Assembly: GCF_963583255.1 (NCBI RefSeq)
Contig: NC_084807.1
Location: forward strand, 28,284,381-28,348,380
Reading direction: 5' to 3'
Source of the DNA: Pyrus communis
Taxonomy: Eukaryota > Streptophyta > Magnoliopsida > Rosales > Rosaceae
DNA: 64,000 bases
Shown here piece by piece: positions 45,028 to 56,504 of this stretch; the stretch's first letter is position 1, and every line of letters begins with the position of its first letter. Below the pieces are notes generated by a model, which was not told the origin of the DNA, searched no databases, and was given only the letters and a program-made list of their open reading frames with translations. The translations under genes and the position numbers were made by a program.

Positions 45028-46090
45028 GATTCAGGTGGTGGATAAATATAGTGAGACAGTACACGAAGTAGCCAGAGGGGAGAGAGGGAGAGAGAGGGAG
45101 AGAGAGAGAAGCTTTTTGTTGGATTTAACTTCGCTGCTGCTGGAAGAATCAGCACCTCTCCTGCTAAAAGCCTATTATGACGCGATATGTGTTCAAATTA
45201 TGATTAAAAAATCACAGTTTAAATATATGTTCAGTCATGATTGACTTTCAGCAGGAAGGGCCGCTAATTCTTCAGCAGCCAAGTCTTGTTCTGGTTTATT
45301 GCAGTGAATAGAGTTGCCAACGTGTCGCCTTTCATGCATCCACTTGAGGAGTAATATGGTGCAGCCGCATCCACCAGGAGTTTTGAAGAGAGAAAGAGAG
45401 AGAGAGATTCAGGTGGTGGATAAATATAGTGGGACAGTACACGAAGTAGCCATAGGAGAGAGAGAAAGGCCTTTTGTTGGATTTAACTTTAGAAGAATCA
45501 GCAGCCTCTCTTACTGAAATCACGACGTGATATGTATTCAAATTATGATTAAAAAATTACAACTTAAATACATGTTCAGTCGTTATTGGCTCTCAGCAAG
45601 AGGGACTACTGATTCTTCAGATGCCAGGTCTTGTTCTGATTGCTTGTCAGCGAATAGAGGTGCCAACGTGTCGCCTTTCATGCATCCACTTAAGGAGTAA
45701 TATGGTGCAGCCACATCCATGAGGGGTTTTGAGAGAAAATGAGAGAGACTGAGTGAGTAAGATTCAGGTGGTGGATAAATATAGCGGGACAATACACGAA
45801 GTAGCTAGAGGAGAGAGAGAGAGGCTTTTTGTTGGATTTAACTTCAGAAGAATCAGCAGCCTCTCCTATTGAAATCACGATGTGACACGTATTCAAATTA
45901 TGATTAAAAAATCATAACTTGAATACATGTTCAGTCGTTATTGGCTCTTAGCAAGAGGGGCTGCTGATTCTTCAGCTGCCAAGTCTTGTTCTGGTTGCTT
46001 GTCAGTGAATAGAGGTGCCAACGTGTCGCCTTTCATGCATCCACTTGAGGAGTAATATGGTGCAGCCGCATTCACGAGGGGTTTTGAGAG
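45028..46090 (-). promoter_or_regulatory. Triplicated promoter segment upstream of PP2C
   Basis: Three direct copies of a unit of about 330-380 bp: 45028-45405, 45406-45760 and 45761-46090. Each begins GATTCAGGTGGTGGATAAAT, carries a (GA)n run, TTTTTGTTGGATTTAACTT, TTCAAATTATGATTAAAAAA, CTTGTTCTGG/ATT and ends CATCCACTT-AGGAGTAATAT. In each copy the minus strand has a TATA-like TATATTTATC (45041-45050, 45419-45428, 45774-45783) about 30 bp from a CT-rich start region, and each has an ABRE-type ACGTGTC (45320-45326, 45666-45672, 46021-46027). So a whole core promoter with its upstream element appears to have been triplicated. Copies 2 and 3 resemble each other most. Confidence 0.8.
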
Positions 46091-46507
46091 TCCTAGTACT
46101 AGTACCCCACGTGTTACCCTTTCTCTGCTTTTAGTGGGTTACAATTCTAGTGCTTTAATCCCTACCCTTAAACCCTTAAGCGATGGTGATGCCACCATTG
46201 AACGTCTGATCTAAAATCAAGATGGAAGCACATAGAACAGTGATTAGCATCTATCCTAAAACAAATTAGAACCTTAATCATTTAATATCCGATTAATTAA
46301 TAATCTCGGTTAAATATTATTTTGGTCAATCCCAACTTGAAAATAACGTGTTAAATATTAATTCGTAAAATTTATAATATATAAATTAACAACCAAAATT
46401 AATCATGTTCTCAACGTGCAATCTCTACTAGTCATTTTAAGAAAAATACCCTCAATATTACATCCATATTCTATTAATATTGTGTTAGTAATGCAGAAAT
46501 TTTTGTC
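46091..46507. other. Spacer beyond the PP2C promoter
   Basis: AT-rich and without coding content. The stretch 46090-46130 includes TACCCCACGTGTTACCC, another CACGTG motif close to the end of the triplicated array. Confidence 0.45.
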
Positions 46508-46665
46508 AAGAGTAATTTTAAAGAGACTAAATTTTAAAACCAAATTTTGTAAACCAAATGATGTGAATGTTAATGTTTGAATTATTACTTAAGTGTCGTA
46601 TTAGTAACACCTTATTTGATTTACAAATTTAGTTTAGAAATTTGATCTCCTTTAACATTACTCTT
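46508..46665. repeat. MITE family 3, best copy
   Basis: Left end AAGAGTAATTTTAAAGAGA and right end (inverted) AAGAGTAATGTTAAAGGAGA form imperfect terminal inverted repeats of about 27 bp. Length 158 bp, AT-rich interior, no coding content. No clean target duplication could be recognised. Confidence 0.7.
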
Positions 46666-46714
46666 TTACCAGAGAGGGTTAGTAGATACTAAATCTTTAT
46701 AGCATGACTATCTT

Positions 46715-47310
46715 CTGGTTTAAAGCCACCAGGATTTAGAGACTACCGTGTTCAACTGCTGCACCCTTTGAACACACACTTCGACTTCTGTTTGCGCATT
46801 GACAGTTTCAGTTGGCAAGGTGAAGTTGGATAAGGCGGCACAGTTGATCAGCACCCGATCGAAAACCTCTTCTCCGCAGAAGTCACCTTCGCCAAGAAAG
46901 CTTACCCTAGCAGTAGCCGAGGCAGTGTAACTCAATAGCTTACCACGCTTGACGGAAGATCGAGCACCTCAGCAAGCGGCTTTCCCTCGTGAAAAATGAT
47001 GTCGTTCTTCGCGTACAGCACCGGTGTGAGATGTTTGCAGATGGCGCCCAACAGTTGCTCGTCCATGTTTTGAAGTATCGGCACTTATCTGAGTGTCAAT
47101 ACTCGAAGAATGTGAAGAAAATTCTCCACGTCAATGCATGCGTATGTTTTCTTTCAGTTTGTGCTTCATAGATTGCCAAATCCGCACCTCAAAATTCCGA
47201 GGAAGTGAGTGGAAATGCATCCGCAATTCCATATCTTGTTCCTTCAATCTCATTTCCTCCGATCTCGCAACTTTTGACAGCAAATATTTCTGTTTGACAA
47301 GTTGACAACA
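46715..47310 (-). pseudogene. Broken CNGC fragment (C-linker and cyclic-nucleotide-binding domain)
   Basis: On the minus strand, blocks typical of the CNGC C-terminus follow in order but in shifting frames. Near 47290-47160: SEEMRLKEQDMELRMHF and KHKLKEN. Near 47130-47080: DVENFLHILR, then a stop. Near 47075-46930: VPILQNMDEQLLGAICKHL and FHEGKPLAEVL. After a frameshift, near 46910-46720: SFLGEGDFCGEEVFDR, the phosphate-binding cassette region, to a stop. Channel exons S1-S6 and the IQ end are absent. It is opposite in strand to the intact CNGC1 gene 2.3 kb away, and its sequence is too different to be a fresh copy of it. A decayed paralogue. Confidence 0.85.
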
Positions 47311-48480
47311 AAAGACGGTTCATCAGGTTCGCAGTGGTGTAGCCTGAGTTATACAACATGTTACAAACAGAAATTGGCTTTAAACTTTTTCCCTAAAATT
47401 TCAAAATGGCAAACATAGGGATTGTATGGAAATACTTTTGAAATGATCGAAACCACTTTTAGTGAAAATAAATGTTTTTGAGACCAATCCTTATGAAAAT
47501 GCAAGTGAATTAAAGTTATTTTTACAAGAAACACATAACTAGTGCTTCTTTTGCATAAAACACTTCAAGTGCTTTGGAACCTAAAAATTGAATCTCTATT
47601 ACCATTTGCCAATACCATAAAAACGTTTTCAGTTATTTAAAAAAATGCAAGAAGCAGAAATGGCGACCTTAAAAAATGCGAAAGTCGATAGGTCCGTCAA
47701 GTCAACAGAAGCAACCAAGGCCATGGATGGATCGAGCTCTCATACGCATTGTCAAAGAAGTTTTCAGGAAATTTCACTCATCACGAGTCAACCAATCAAA
47801 TTCTGATGACTTTGGGCTTTTGCTCTCCTTGGTTGCCAATTTAGAATTGACCTCGATTGAGTTCTTAAATATTATCTGTAAAACCGATTCGGTTTTATTT
47901 AGGTTTTAAAACATAAATTTCAATTTTTTTAGTAATTTAAGAACAACTAATTCACTTTAAGGGTGAGCAAAAATACACTCTTTATTATATGTATTTATTT
48001 ATCATATGTAAAATGTTATTTAGTGAGATTATGAGAATTGTATTGTACACATGTAAGTTTAACTAAGTTGATTAAATCACTGTACAATTTTCTTTATGAA
48101 AATCTGAATTTTGAGTTTTTGTTGACGTGCTAGTGAATTGTGATTTTCTCTTGGACACATTGCCGATAGTTCCAACCAAAAAATGCTATAATATGATTAA
48201 TATCGACTAATCCTCCTCGTTGCTCACTCAATACATTTCAACTGGGATTTAAAATACAATATATATTTGTAATGCTTTTCTTTCATTTTTTGTTGGTCCA
48301 ATTTGCAATGTTTTTTCATGTGGGACTTAAAATACTAAAAAAATGGGGTAAAAATGAAAACTAAAAAGACAAAAGCGGTAAAACTGAAAATTAAAAAGAC
48401 AAAAAGATACCATAGACCCGGGAAGCACGCGGGCACAAATGTACTTTTTCACGTCGGCGAGCGTACGCACCGTATCGGGT
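47311..48480. other. Spacer between CNGC pseudogene and CNGC1, with a MITE relic
   Basis: 47424-47580 is a truncated family 5 MITE (GAAATACTTTTGAAATGA, AACACTTCAAGTGCTTT). A 77-codon frame at 47676-47909 has no domain. The rest is AT-rich. Confidence 0.5.
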
Positions 48481-48489
48481 AATAACTGC

Positions 48490-48537
<48 letters not shown>

Positions 48538-49613
48538 CAAATTATTTAAAAAAAATTGGTTTTATTTCACGGGGGTGGGACCCAGGCCAGAAGACTTTGT
48601 TACTTTGCCATATCACAGTCGTTAAAATAATTGACCAAAAAATAATAAATCACAGTCGTCAAAATTGCTAACTTTGTTGGACTCTCTCTCTCTCTGTCTC
48701 TCTCTCTCTCTCTCCCCGGACGCCTCTGTTACAAAATCTATAATTTAATCTCGGCGAGGAGAGAGCGGGCCGACTCGGAGACTCGCTGACTCACTGCGTA
48801 TTTCCCCGAACCCCCTTCTTCTTCTTCTTCTCTAATCTCTCTCCTTCTCTGTCACTGATTGAATATCGAGCACAAAAAGCTACCTGGGTCTTGGAGATAA
48901 TCACAAGGAGAAGTTTCAGTTTCGGTTCTTCCGCCATGGATAATCTCTTCTCTTAGGCGCTCTCGGACTTTATTTCTTGGTGAGTTAACATATTTCATCC
49001 GTTTTTGTTGTTGGGTTTTCTTCAATTTGATATTTTTGGTCTGTTTTTTTTCGGTTTTTCTTTGGTTTCAGTGACATGGTTTTTCCCCCAAAGATTGGAT
49101 TTTTAATTTTTGAATTTTGGGTTTTGATCTTTACTGGATAGGATGTGAAATTGGAAATCCAAAATATCTAATTTGTTGGAATTATTTGACTTTTGGTTCA
49201 AAATTTTGAATGGAAGAGGTCCCGTTGGTCCATTTTTGACCAAATTTTTATGTTTTGATTAAGTTTTGTTGTTAGCGATGAATTTATGGATGTATAAAAC
49301 AAATGGACGCTAAATTTAGGGGGATATTTGCTCAAATGAAGATTTTTTTGTATGGATATTTAGTGTTAGTGCAATTTCTGCTTTTGGAATTGGGGCAAAT
49401 AGCACTTTTTTATTAACTCGTAGGCGAGTAATTTTAGGAAACATCTTGTGATATTATGGAAGTTTTTATGTTGAACTCTCTTCATTTCACTTTGAATCTT
49501 TGTCTAGGGACTGATTCCGGGAACTTGGAGGTGCATGAGGGAGTTCTTTCGGTTGTTGAAACGTTCGGAGGTTGAATTTCCGGTGGAGATTCTATCGAAA
49601 ACAAGTTGTAGTC
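48481..49613 (+). promoter_or_regulatory. CNGC1 promoter, two leader exons and upstream ORFs
   Basis: A (GA)n run at about 48494-48532 and a CT run at about 48682-48716 precede a CT-rich leader. Leader exon 1 ends at a donor near 48979 (TTTCTTG/GTGAGT), and leader exon 2 starts at 49508 after TTGTCTAG. Exon 1 contains a six-codon uORF in good context (CCGCCATGG; 48936-48956, MDNLFS). Exon 2 contains a second upstream ATG at 49535, out of frame with the main ATG, which reads past it through the splice junction and stops at 50073-50075 (46 codons). Confidence 0.6.
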
Positions 49614-52600
49614 ATGAATTTTCAGCAAGAGAAGTTCGTCAGGTTAGTTTGACAATTAGTACTTATAACATTAGATACATGATATCATGTTGACTAGTTT
49701 GCAACTATATAACACTTTTCTCGCTTTCAGAACCAAATAAGTTTGGATTTTTGATGTTTCGTTGTCCTGCTACTACGAAGTACTTGCCTGAATTTTTACA
49801 TCAGTGTCAATGGGATGATATAATGTGCCATTACTGTTGCTAATTTCACTTCTTTCACTGGTTCCGTCCTCATCTGAGCTCTTTGTTTGTTGCTAGGCTA
49901 CTAGCTTTGGCACATAATTACACCATCCTGTCCCTGTCCTTTCGTTTCAGAGATATGTTATAACTTTTGTATGTAATGCTAGATGCTTGGAAATCTCCTT
50001 ATGTGTAATTTATATTGGAATATCCATACCGTCTTATTTCAGGTTTCAGGACTGGACTGCAGAGAAAAATGTTGAGCCATTATATTCTCCAGATGATGAT
50101 ATGCCACCAGGGAAGTTCAGAGGAACGATTAACTCGGTCTCAGCCAAATTCCAAAGACGCTTGGAATCTGGTTCTGAGCGGATTAAAAAGTCATGGAAAT
50201 CTTATTCAATTGACAGTGTTGTCGCCAACAGCTTTGGTGGTAGAATTCTTGATCCTCAAGGGCCATTCCTTCAGAAGTGGAATAAGATATTTGTATTGGC
50301 ATGTATTTTTGCTGTCTCCCTTGATCCCTTGTTCTTTTACATCCCGGTGATTGATGATGAGAACAAGTGCCTTGGTTTGGACAGGAAGATGGAGATAACA
50401 GCTAGTGTTTTGCGTTCATTCACAGATATATTTTATATTGTTCACATAATTTTCCAGTTTCGTACTGGATTTATTGCTCCTTCTTCTCGAGTGTTTGGAA
50501 GAGGTGTTTTAGTTCAAGATGCTTGGGCCATTGCAAGGAGGTATCTCTCATCATACTTCGTAATTGACATTCTTGCAGTCCTGCCTCTCCCACAAGTAAG
50601 CTAACCCTTCCTACTTTGTATGAGGTGCATTAATATATTGTTTGGTTACCCATCTAATATGGTGGGTTGAGGAGTATCTTTATGCACAATCTGTACTCTC
50701 TCTGCATAGGATGGGTAATCGTTTTTGCCCAATATTGTGCTTACTCTTGGTGTTGCAAGTGTTACTAAGTCATATGTCGTATCTGCTACCTTAAATTCGG
50801 CATATAGTGTGGTTAGTTGTAGTCGATGTCTTGTTTAGACTGGAATGTTTGTGCAGTATTTTGATTCTACTTTGGATCACTAATAATACTATGAAATATG
50901 TCCAGGTGGTTATTCTAATTTTCATTCCAAGATTGGCAGGCTCGAGAACGTTGAATACAAAGAATTTGTTGAAGTTTGTGGTTTTGTTCCAGTATTTTCC
51001 AAGGTTTATACGAATATATCCATTGTATAGAGAAGTCACAAGGGCATCTGGTATACTTACCGAAACTGCTTGGGCAGGAGCTGCATTTAATCTTTTTCTT
51101 TACATGCTTGCCAGTCATGTAAGTTTGATCATGATATTCACTGCTACAATATAATTACTCATCTTTTTTAAATCTTCTGATTTTCAAGTGATTTGCTGTT
51201 CTTAGGTACTGGGAGCCTTTTGGTACTTGGTCTCTATAGAACGCGAAACCACTTGCTGGAAAGCAGCATGTGGGAACAATGCAACCATATGCTTGTTCAA
51301 GGATTTATACTGTGATACCGCGAGCTTGAATGCTTCTAGCAAGACCACATCCTTAAATTCTTCCTGCCCAATACAAGATGAAGACAAATTAAAGTTCGAT
51401 TTTGGAATATTCTTTGATGCCCTTCAATCTGGTATTGTTGAGTCAAGCACAGATTTTCCTCAGAAATTCTTTTACTGCTTTTGGTGGGGCCTACGGAATT
51501 TGAGGTGTGCCTATACAACTTGTCTTAGTCTGCATTCTTAGGGTTTTCTGACGGTGATCTCAGTAGAGTTAACTTTTAAAAGGAGTATTTTATATTTGGC
51601 CCAGTATCTTTATTTGGTATTGATTCTCGACATTCTCATTTTGCAGTTCACTTGGTCAGAACCTTGCAACCAGTACATATGTATGGGAAATCTGCTTTGC
51701 AATCTTCATTTCCATTGCTGGATTGGTGCTATTTTCATTTCTCATCGGAAATATGCAGGTTGGTACTTAGTGTTGTGCATGTAGTTTTTGCAGGATTGAA
51801 GTATCGTTTCTATTTCTGTCGTGAGGTCCTGATGAACTTTAAATTGTTGAAACAGACATATTTGCAGTCTACAACCACGAGATTGGAGGAAATGAGAGTG
51901 AAAAGGAGAGATGCAGAACAATGGATGTCCCACCGCTTGCTACCCGATAATTTGAGAGAGCGCATCAGGCGGTACGAACAATATAAATGGCAAGAAACCA
52001 GAGGCGTTGATGAACAGAATTTGATATGTAATCTTCCGAAGGATCTTAGAAGGGACATAAAGCGCCATCTCTGTTTGGCTCTGCTTATGAGAGTGAGTTT
52101 CTCCACCATTAAGTTATTGTCATCTTAGTGTGCCTTTCAAACCGCTAGATATTGATTCTTACTTTTTCCTTGACTGCATTAAAGGTGCCAATGTTCGAGA
52201 AAATGGATGACCAACTGCTCGATGCAATGTGTGACTGTCTCAAGCCGGTACTATATACAGAGGCAAGCTATATCGTTCGGGAGGGAGACCCAGTCGACGA
52301 AATGCTCTTTATTATGCGGGGCAGGCTATTGACTATGACCACAAATGGTGGAAGAACCGGTTTCTTCAACTCAGAGTATCTCAAGGCCGGTGACTTTTGT
52401 GGCGAAGAACTTTTGACATGGGCTCTTGATCCCCACCCATCAGCTAATCTTCCCATCTCGACCAGAACTGTCCAAGCCCTTAGTGAAGTTGAAGCCTTTG
52501 CTTTAAAAGCGGATGACTTGAAGTTTGTAGCCTCTCAGTTCAGGCGACTCCACAGCAAGCAGCTCCGGCACACATTCAGGTTCTACTCACAACAGTGGAG

Positions 52601-52883
52601 GACTTGGGCAGCCACTTTTATACAAGCAGCGTGGCGCCGCCGTATGAAGAAGAAGCTAGAAGAGTCTCTGCAGGAAGAGGAGAATAGGCTGCAAGATGCA
52701 TTGGCCAAGGCCGAGGCCAGCTCCCCAAGTCTAGGCGCCACCATTTATGCCTCCCGTTTTGCTGCTAATATACTGCATACTTTACGGCGCAGTGGTACAC
52801 GGAAGGCAAGGGTGCCAGAGAGACTACCGGCCATGCTACTTCAGAAGCCGGCGGAGCCTGATTTTACTGCTGAAGAACAATAA
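49614..52883 (+). CDS. CNGC1: Cyclic nucleotide-gated ion channel, CNGC1-like
   Basis: Plasma-membrane cation (Ca2+/K+) channel subunit. Exons: 49614-49642, 50043-50595, 50906-51118, 51206-51504, 51647-51758, 51856-52092 and 52185-52883; one frame of 713 residues, the normal length. The start MNFQQEKFVRFQDW and RILDPQGPFLQKWNK are typical of the CNGC1 group. S1-S6 follow (FVLACIFAVSLDPLFFY, YLSSYFVIDILAVLPLPQ, FLYMLASHVLGAFWYL). The pore is WWGLRNLSSLGQNL with the GQNL filter at about 368-371. The C-linker is RLLPDNLRERIRRYEQYKWQ. The CNBD starts at about 482, with the phosphate-binding cassette GDFCGEELLTWAL (550-562) and the IQ motif for calmodulin ATFIQAAWRRR (about 623-633). No defect is visible. 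Upstream ORFs in the leader may limit translation. It lies 2.3 kb from a broken CNGC relative. Confidence 0.96.
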
Positions 52884-53046
52884 TCGTAGGTATATGGAGG
52901 TTTTGATTGAGTTATATGATTGCTCGTCTTCTTGTAAAATGTAAGTGTGAAACGGTTTAACCGATAAAAATGTAGAAAGGTGCAACTGCATAATGGTAGG
53001 GAGCCACTTTTTGTTTATGTGTGGTTTTTTCTCTCCACCCTTCCTA

Positions 53047-53163
53047 CCGCTCACCATTTTATTTATCGCCGTTTAATGAGTTTAAATTTTGAGATTGTGT
53101 ATACTTGTTACACATATTTCAAAATTTAAACTTATTTAACGGTAATGAATAGCATGGTGAGTA
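53047..53163. repeat. Foldback MITE family 4, best copy
   Basis: A near-palindrome: the left arm GCTCACCATTTTATTTATCG... and the inverted right arm ACTCACCATGCTATTCATTA... match over about 46 bp, both including GAGTTTAAATTTTGA/AAGTTTAAATTTTGA. The loop is only about 20 bp. It would form a strong hairpin in RNA and lies about 160 bp after the CNGC1 stop codon. Confidence 0.75.
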
Positions 53164-53324
53164 TCACAATCATTTGAGGCAATGTTTGATTGAGGAGCAA
53201 GGCTTGCCTGTGCATTAACTTGGAAAAAGTAAAGGTTGAGATTTAACTATAGCTTATTTAGTTGAATCTCAACCGCTCATTGGTGACTAAAAATGTGTGG
53301 AAGAAACTAAACTTTTCATAGACA

Positions 53325-53386
53325 AGAGGATGGTGTAGTGCACTGGTTAAATGAAAGAGGAGGGTGTAGTGCACTGGTTAAATGAA
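53325..53386. repeat. 31-bp direct tandem repeat
   Basis: Units 53325-53355 and 53356-53386 share GTGTAGTGCACTGGTTAAAT and differ at one position. TAGTGCACTGGTTAAAT resembles a tRNA A box, so the unit may stem from a SINE head. Confidence 0.8.
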
Positions 53387-54769
53387 AAATTAGAAGTGGA
53401 AAAAAACCTCCAATAAATTGGGATTTTTAAGGTCTCTCCCTTCTCTGAATTTTAATCTTTTGCACTTATTTTGTGTGAGGTCTTTATGTAACACACGGTC
53501 GCTCTTTGTCCTAGTTGTTGCTTTCCTTTTAGAGAAATGTTATTTAATGTTGTTTTCGTAAATTCTCGTGCTAACATTATAAAACGCATGCCAAAATATA
53601 ATGTGGCAGAGAGTATCCACTTTAAAAGAGAGGATTTTTATTCCTCTTAATCACAAACTACCGTAATTAATTAAGAGATAAGAAAATTTAGTAGAGTAAT
53701 GCGTGAAATGATTATTCTTACACTGGTACCGTAGAATCGTAATTAAGCAAATTTTAATGTGAATTTATGTCCACTACATCGTTAATCGTTCAGTAACCTC
53801 CTATCCTATCCTAACCTCTAGTCAAGTTTTCTGTTTTTTTGCGCCATCTTCATACATTTATTTGTGCATGCATTGTAAAATTGTTATCCTATCAATCGTT
53901 ATTTTCACCATTATTCTTAACTAGGAAAAAAAATCCTCCCTAATATTCATAAAAAAAGATTAAAAAGCAGATGATGTTTTATCATGATGGCAAAAAATAT
54001 AAAAGCCTATGCATCTTGGTGTAGGATCAATCCTCACTGATGCTATCGTTATTTTTGGAATTCGAACTTAAGATCTTCAACTTACAAGTAAAGATTAATA
54101 TTACTATACCGTAATTCTAAACGACATAATTAATATATATATACACACACATTAATATATGCATTATACGTATACATACATATCTTGCAAAAGTAATTTT
54201 CTTTACCGCACACCTCTTTTATCTATTATTCAAAAAATACTACAAAATAGATTTTTTGAATAAGTAATACTCGATTTTTGACAAAAAATAAAAGAAGAAA
54301 TAATAAACGAATTTCCCGTGTATACTTTTCTCATCTTGTATCTCATTGACTATTATTAAACAAATTATTAAATTTGTTTCTATCTACTAAACAGATTTCG
54401 AAATTTAAACTCATCTAACAGTAATAAATAGGATGATGACTGATAAGCATCATCATCACTTGAAGGTGGTGAGCAAAAAAATTTCCGTGAATTTGTGGGT
54501 GATAAATTAATTTTAAAGCCATATTCAAGTCAATTATTCTTAAACATTAAAATCATAATTAAGGCATGGTCCAGCCCCCTTTTGTGATTGGTAATTGTTC
54601 ACAAATTAAATGTCCGATGTAGTAAGTGCCAAACAGGAACCGTAACCCCTTTGAGAGCGTCGGCACGGACTCTCTCATCCCATCAATCTCCTTCCCGACC
54701 CAGTCAAATTTATACTGCTTAATTCCTCCACCCTCTCTGATAGTTCTCCAAGCTTTCCAAAACTCTCCA

Positions 54770-56504
54770 ATGGCAGATTCCATTTCCTCCCAACTTCTGT
54801 TTCCAAAAATTGAGACCGACCCACATGAGTTTAACTCCTCCATACAGTAAGATGATCGAAAAATTTGTACTTCTTGCTTTTTTTCCCCCGGTTAATCTTC
54901 CATTTATTTGTTCAAACATCTCAAGAACTGAAGAAGGCTGTATATGTATGTGTTTGTGTATGTATATGTTTTATGATTTTTACATGAATTTTAGTACATG
55001 GGTTACTTTACTTTTGCAGTGCTGCTGCATTAGAAAGTCTGCATCTTGAAAATTTCAATGGTTTCGATTCACCGCCATTGCCATTGGGATGCAAGTCCAA
55101 CCAGCTTCCACAAATGGGTTCTCAAGATTTTGAGGATTCAGGCATCTGGGACTACATTTTGAACGACGCTGCTTTTCGATCACCTTTTGGTTACGAGGTG
55201 GTTGATGAAAAGTCCCTGACAACAATGGCGGAATCCGTTGACTGTTCGAACAGTGTTTCGGGTGATTCCGACGATGTTTTGAGGACGATCGAGTGGGGGA
55301 TGAAGATTTGGGGCAAAGATGAAGATGAAAGCAGGACAAAAAATGAGAGTTGTTGCAAGAAGAGGTGTGGCACTCCATTGGAACTGGACGAGATTCAGAA
55401 GTATTTCGACGTGCCGATAACTCAGGCGGCCAAGGAGTTGAAGGTGGGATTGACGGTTTTGAAGAGGAGGTGCAGGGAACTGAACATCATGAGATGGCCG
55501 CACAGAAAGATCAAGAGCTTGAATGCTCTCATTGAAAATGTTAAGGTACGTAATTTTCATGTTCATGTGTTGTCAACTTGTCATATGATCTTTAGTGCTT
55601 ATTTTGTCCGATGCTATTGGTTCCCCTCGAAACGAGAAAGATTTCGGTGTCATGGGAGTATACTTTCACGTTAGTATATCTTTCTTATCACGTGACCAGA
55701 GATATACTACTGAGAATTTTTCTCAGTTCTTTTCTTAAACGGAGATTACTTAGGATGCAATTGCAAGACTACTTAGTTTATTCTGAGGCTCATTACTATT
55801 GTTCTGAATTCTGACCAAGGACGAAGGATGACTACTTAGTTTATGGATCAAAAATTAAAAGAGGGTTTGAAAGCAATCTTCAAGTCTTGAAATATCTTCG
55901 AAATAACCTACATATTGGTAAACACGTGTTGCGATGAAAACGACTTTAAAATAAGGTCATGATGTGCCATGAATTTATTATATACATATACTTTAGGTAA
56001 ACTATCATTTGTTCAGGGATTATCTTAGTTGAATTGACCACCTAAATTATTTTTTGGTAAATTAACTATTGAATGATTTGAAATTAATCAATTAACCCCC
56101 TCATTGTTAGATTCTATGAAATTTTATCCGCTTTATCGTCAAATAGTGGCACGATTTTATCCTCAAAAGTGAATAATGTGCTGGTCATGTGCCAGTATTT
56201 GACGGCACAGTAAATGAAATTTCATCAAATATGACGGTAAGGGGTTAATTGACAATGAACTTTGCTTTTGGAAAGTCATAATTAGTAATGTAGGGATTGA
56301 CTGTTGAAAATTGAAATATTGCAGGGGATGGGATTGACGAATGATGTGATGATGCTGGAGGAGCACAAGAGGGTTCTACAGCAGATGCCGGACATGGAGT
56401 TGCCGGAGAGAGCCAAGAGGCTGAGGCAGGCTTGCTTCAAAACCAACTACAAGAAGAAGAGGGCTTTGTGTTTGACTGCTCTGCCGGTCCATGATTTAGT
56501 CTAG
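54770..56504 (+). CDS. RKD: RWP-RK transcription factor, RKD family (RKD4-like)
   Basis: DNA-binding protein of the RKD group, known in other plants to act in egg cell and early embryo programmes. Exons 54770-54846, 55020-55545 and 56325-56504 join into 260 residues. The N-terminal part is acidic and unstructured, with GIWDYILND near residue 70. The RWP-RK domain (about 142-201) reads [37 protein letters not shown] and the diagnostic RWPHRK (184-189). The third exon adds a coiled-coil-like [14 protein letters not shown] and the basic end [15 protein letters not shown]. The ATG at 54770 is taken because the frame upstream contains no other ATG. Length and exon pattern resemble Arabidopsis RKD4. 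Which RKD it is orthologous to needs a tree. Confidence 0.92.

Larger units (their letters stand above)
52884..54769. other. Spacer between CNGC1 and RKD-like gene, with small repeats
   Basis: Contains a foldback element (53047-53163), a 31-bp tandem repeat (53325-53386), a family 2 MITE relic (about 53531-53645) and a partial family 4 copy (about 54390-54480). The last few hundred bases should include the promoter of the plus-strand RKD-like gene, but no clear TATA box was placed. Confidence 0.5.

Noticed and set aside
45020..45896. Small ORFs inside the triplicated PP2C promoter units
   Set aside because: They recur in all three copies only because the DNA is repeated, consist mostly of GA-repeat translation, and have no domain.
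47676..47909. 77-codon ORF before CNGC1
   Set aside because: No domain, no splice or promoter support, AT-rich spacer context.
55546..55674. RKD ORF extension past 55545
   Set aside because: The extension is intronic after a GT donor. Joining to 56325 gives the conserved RKD C-terminus.
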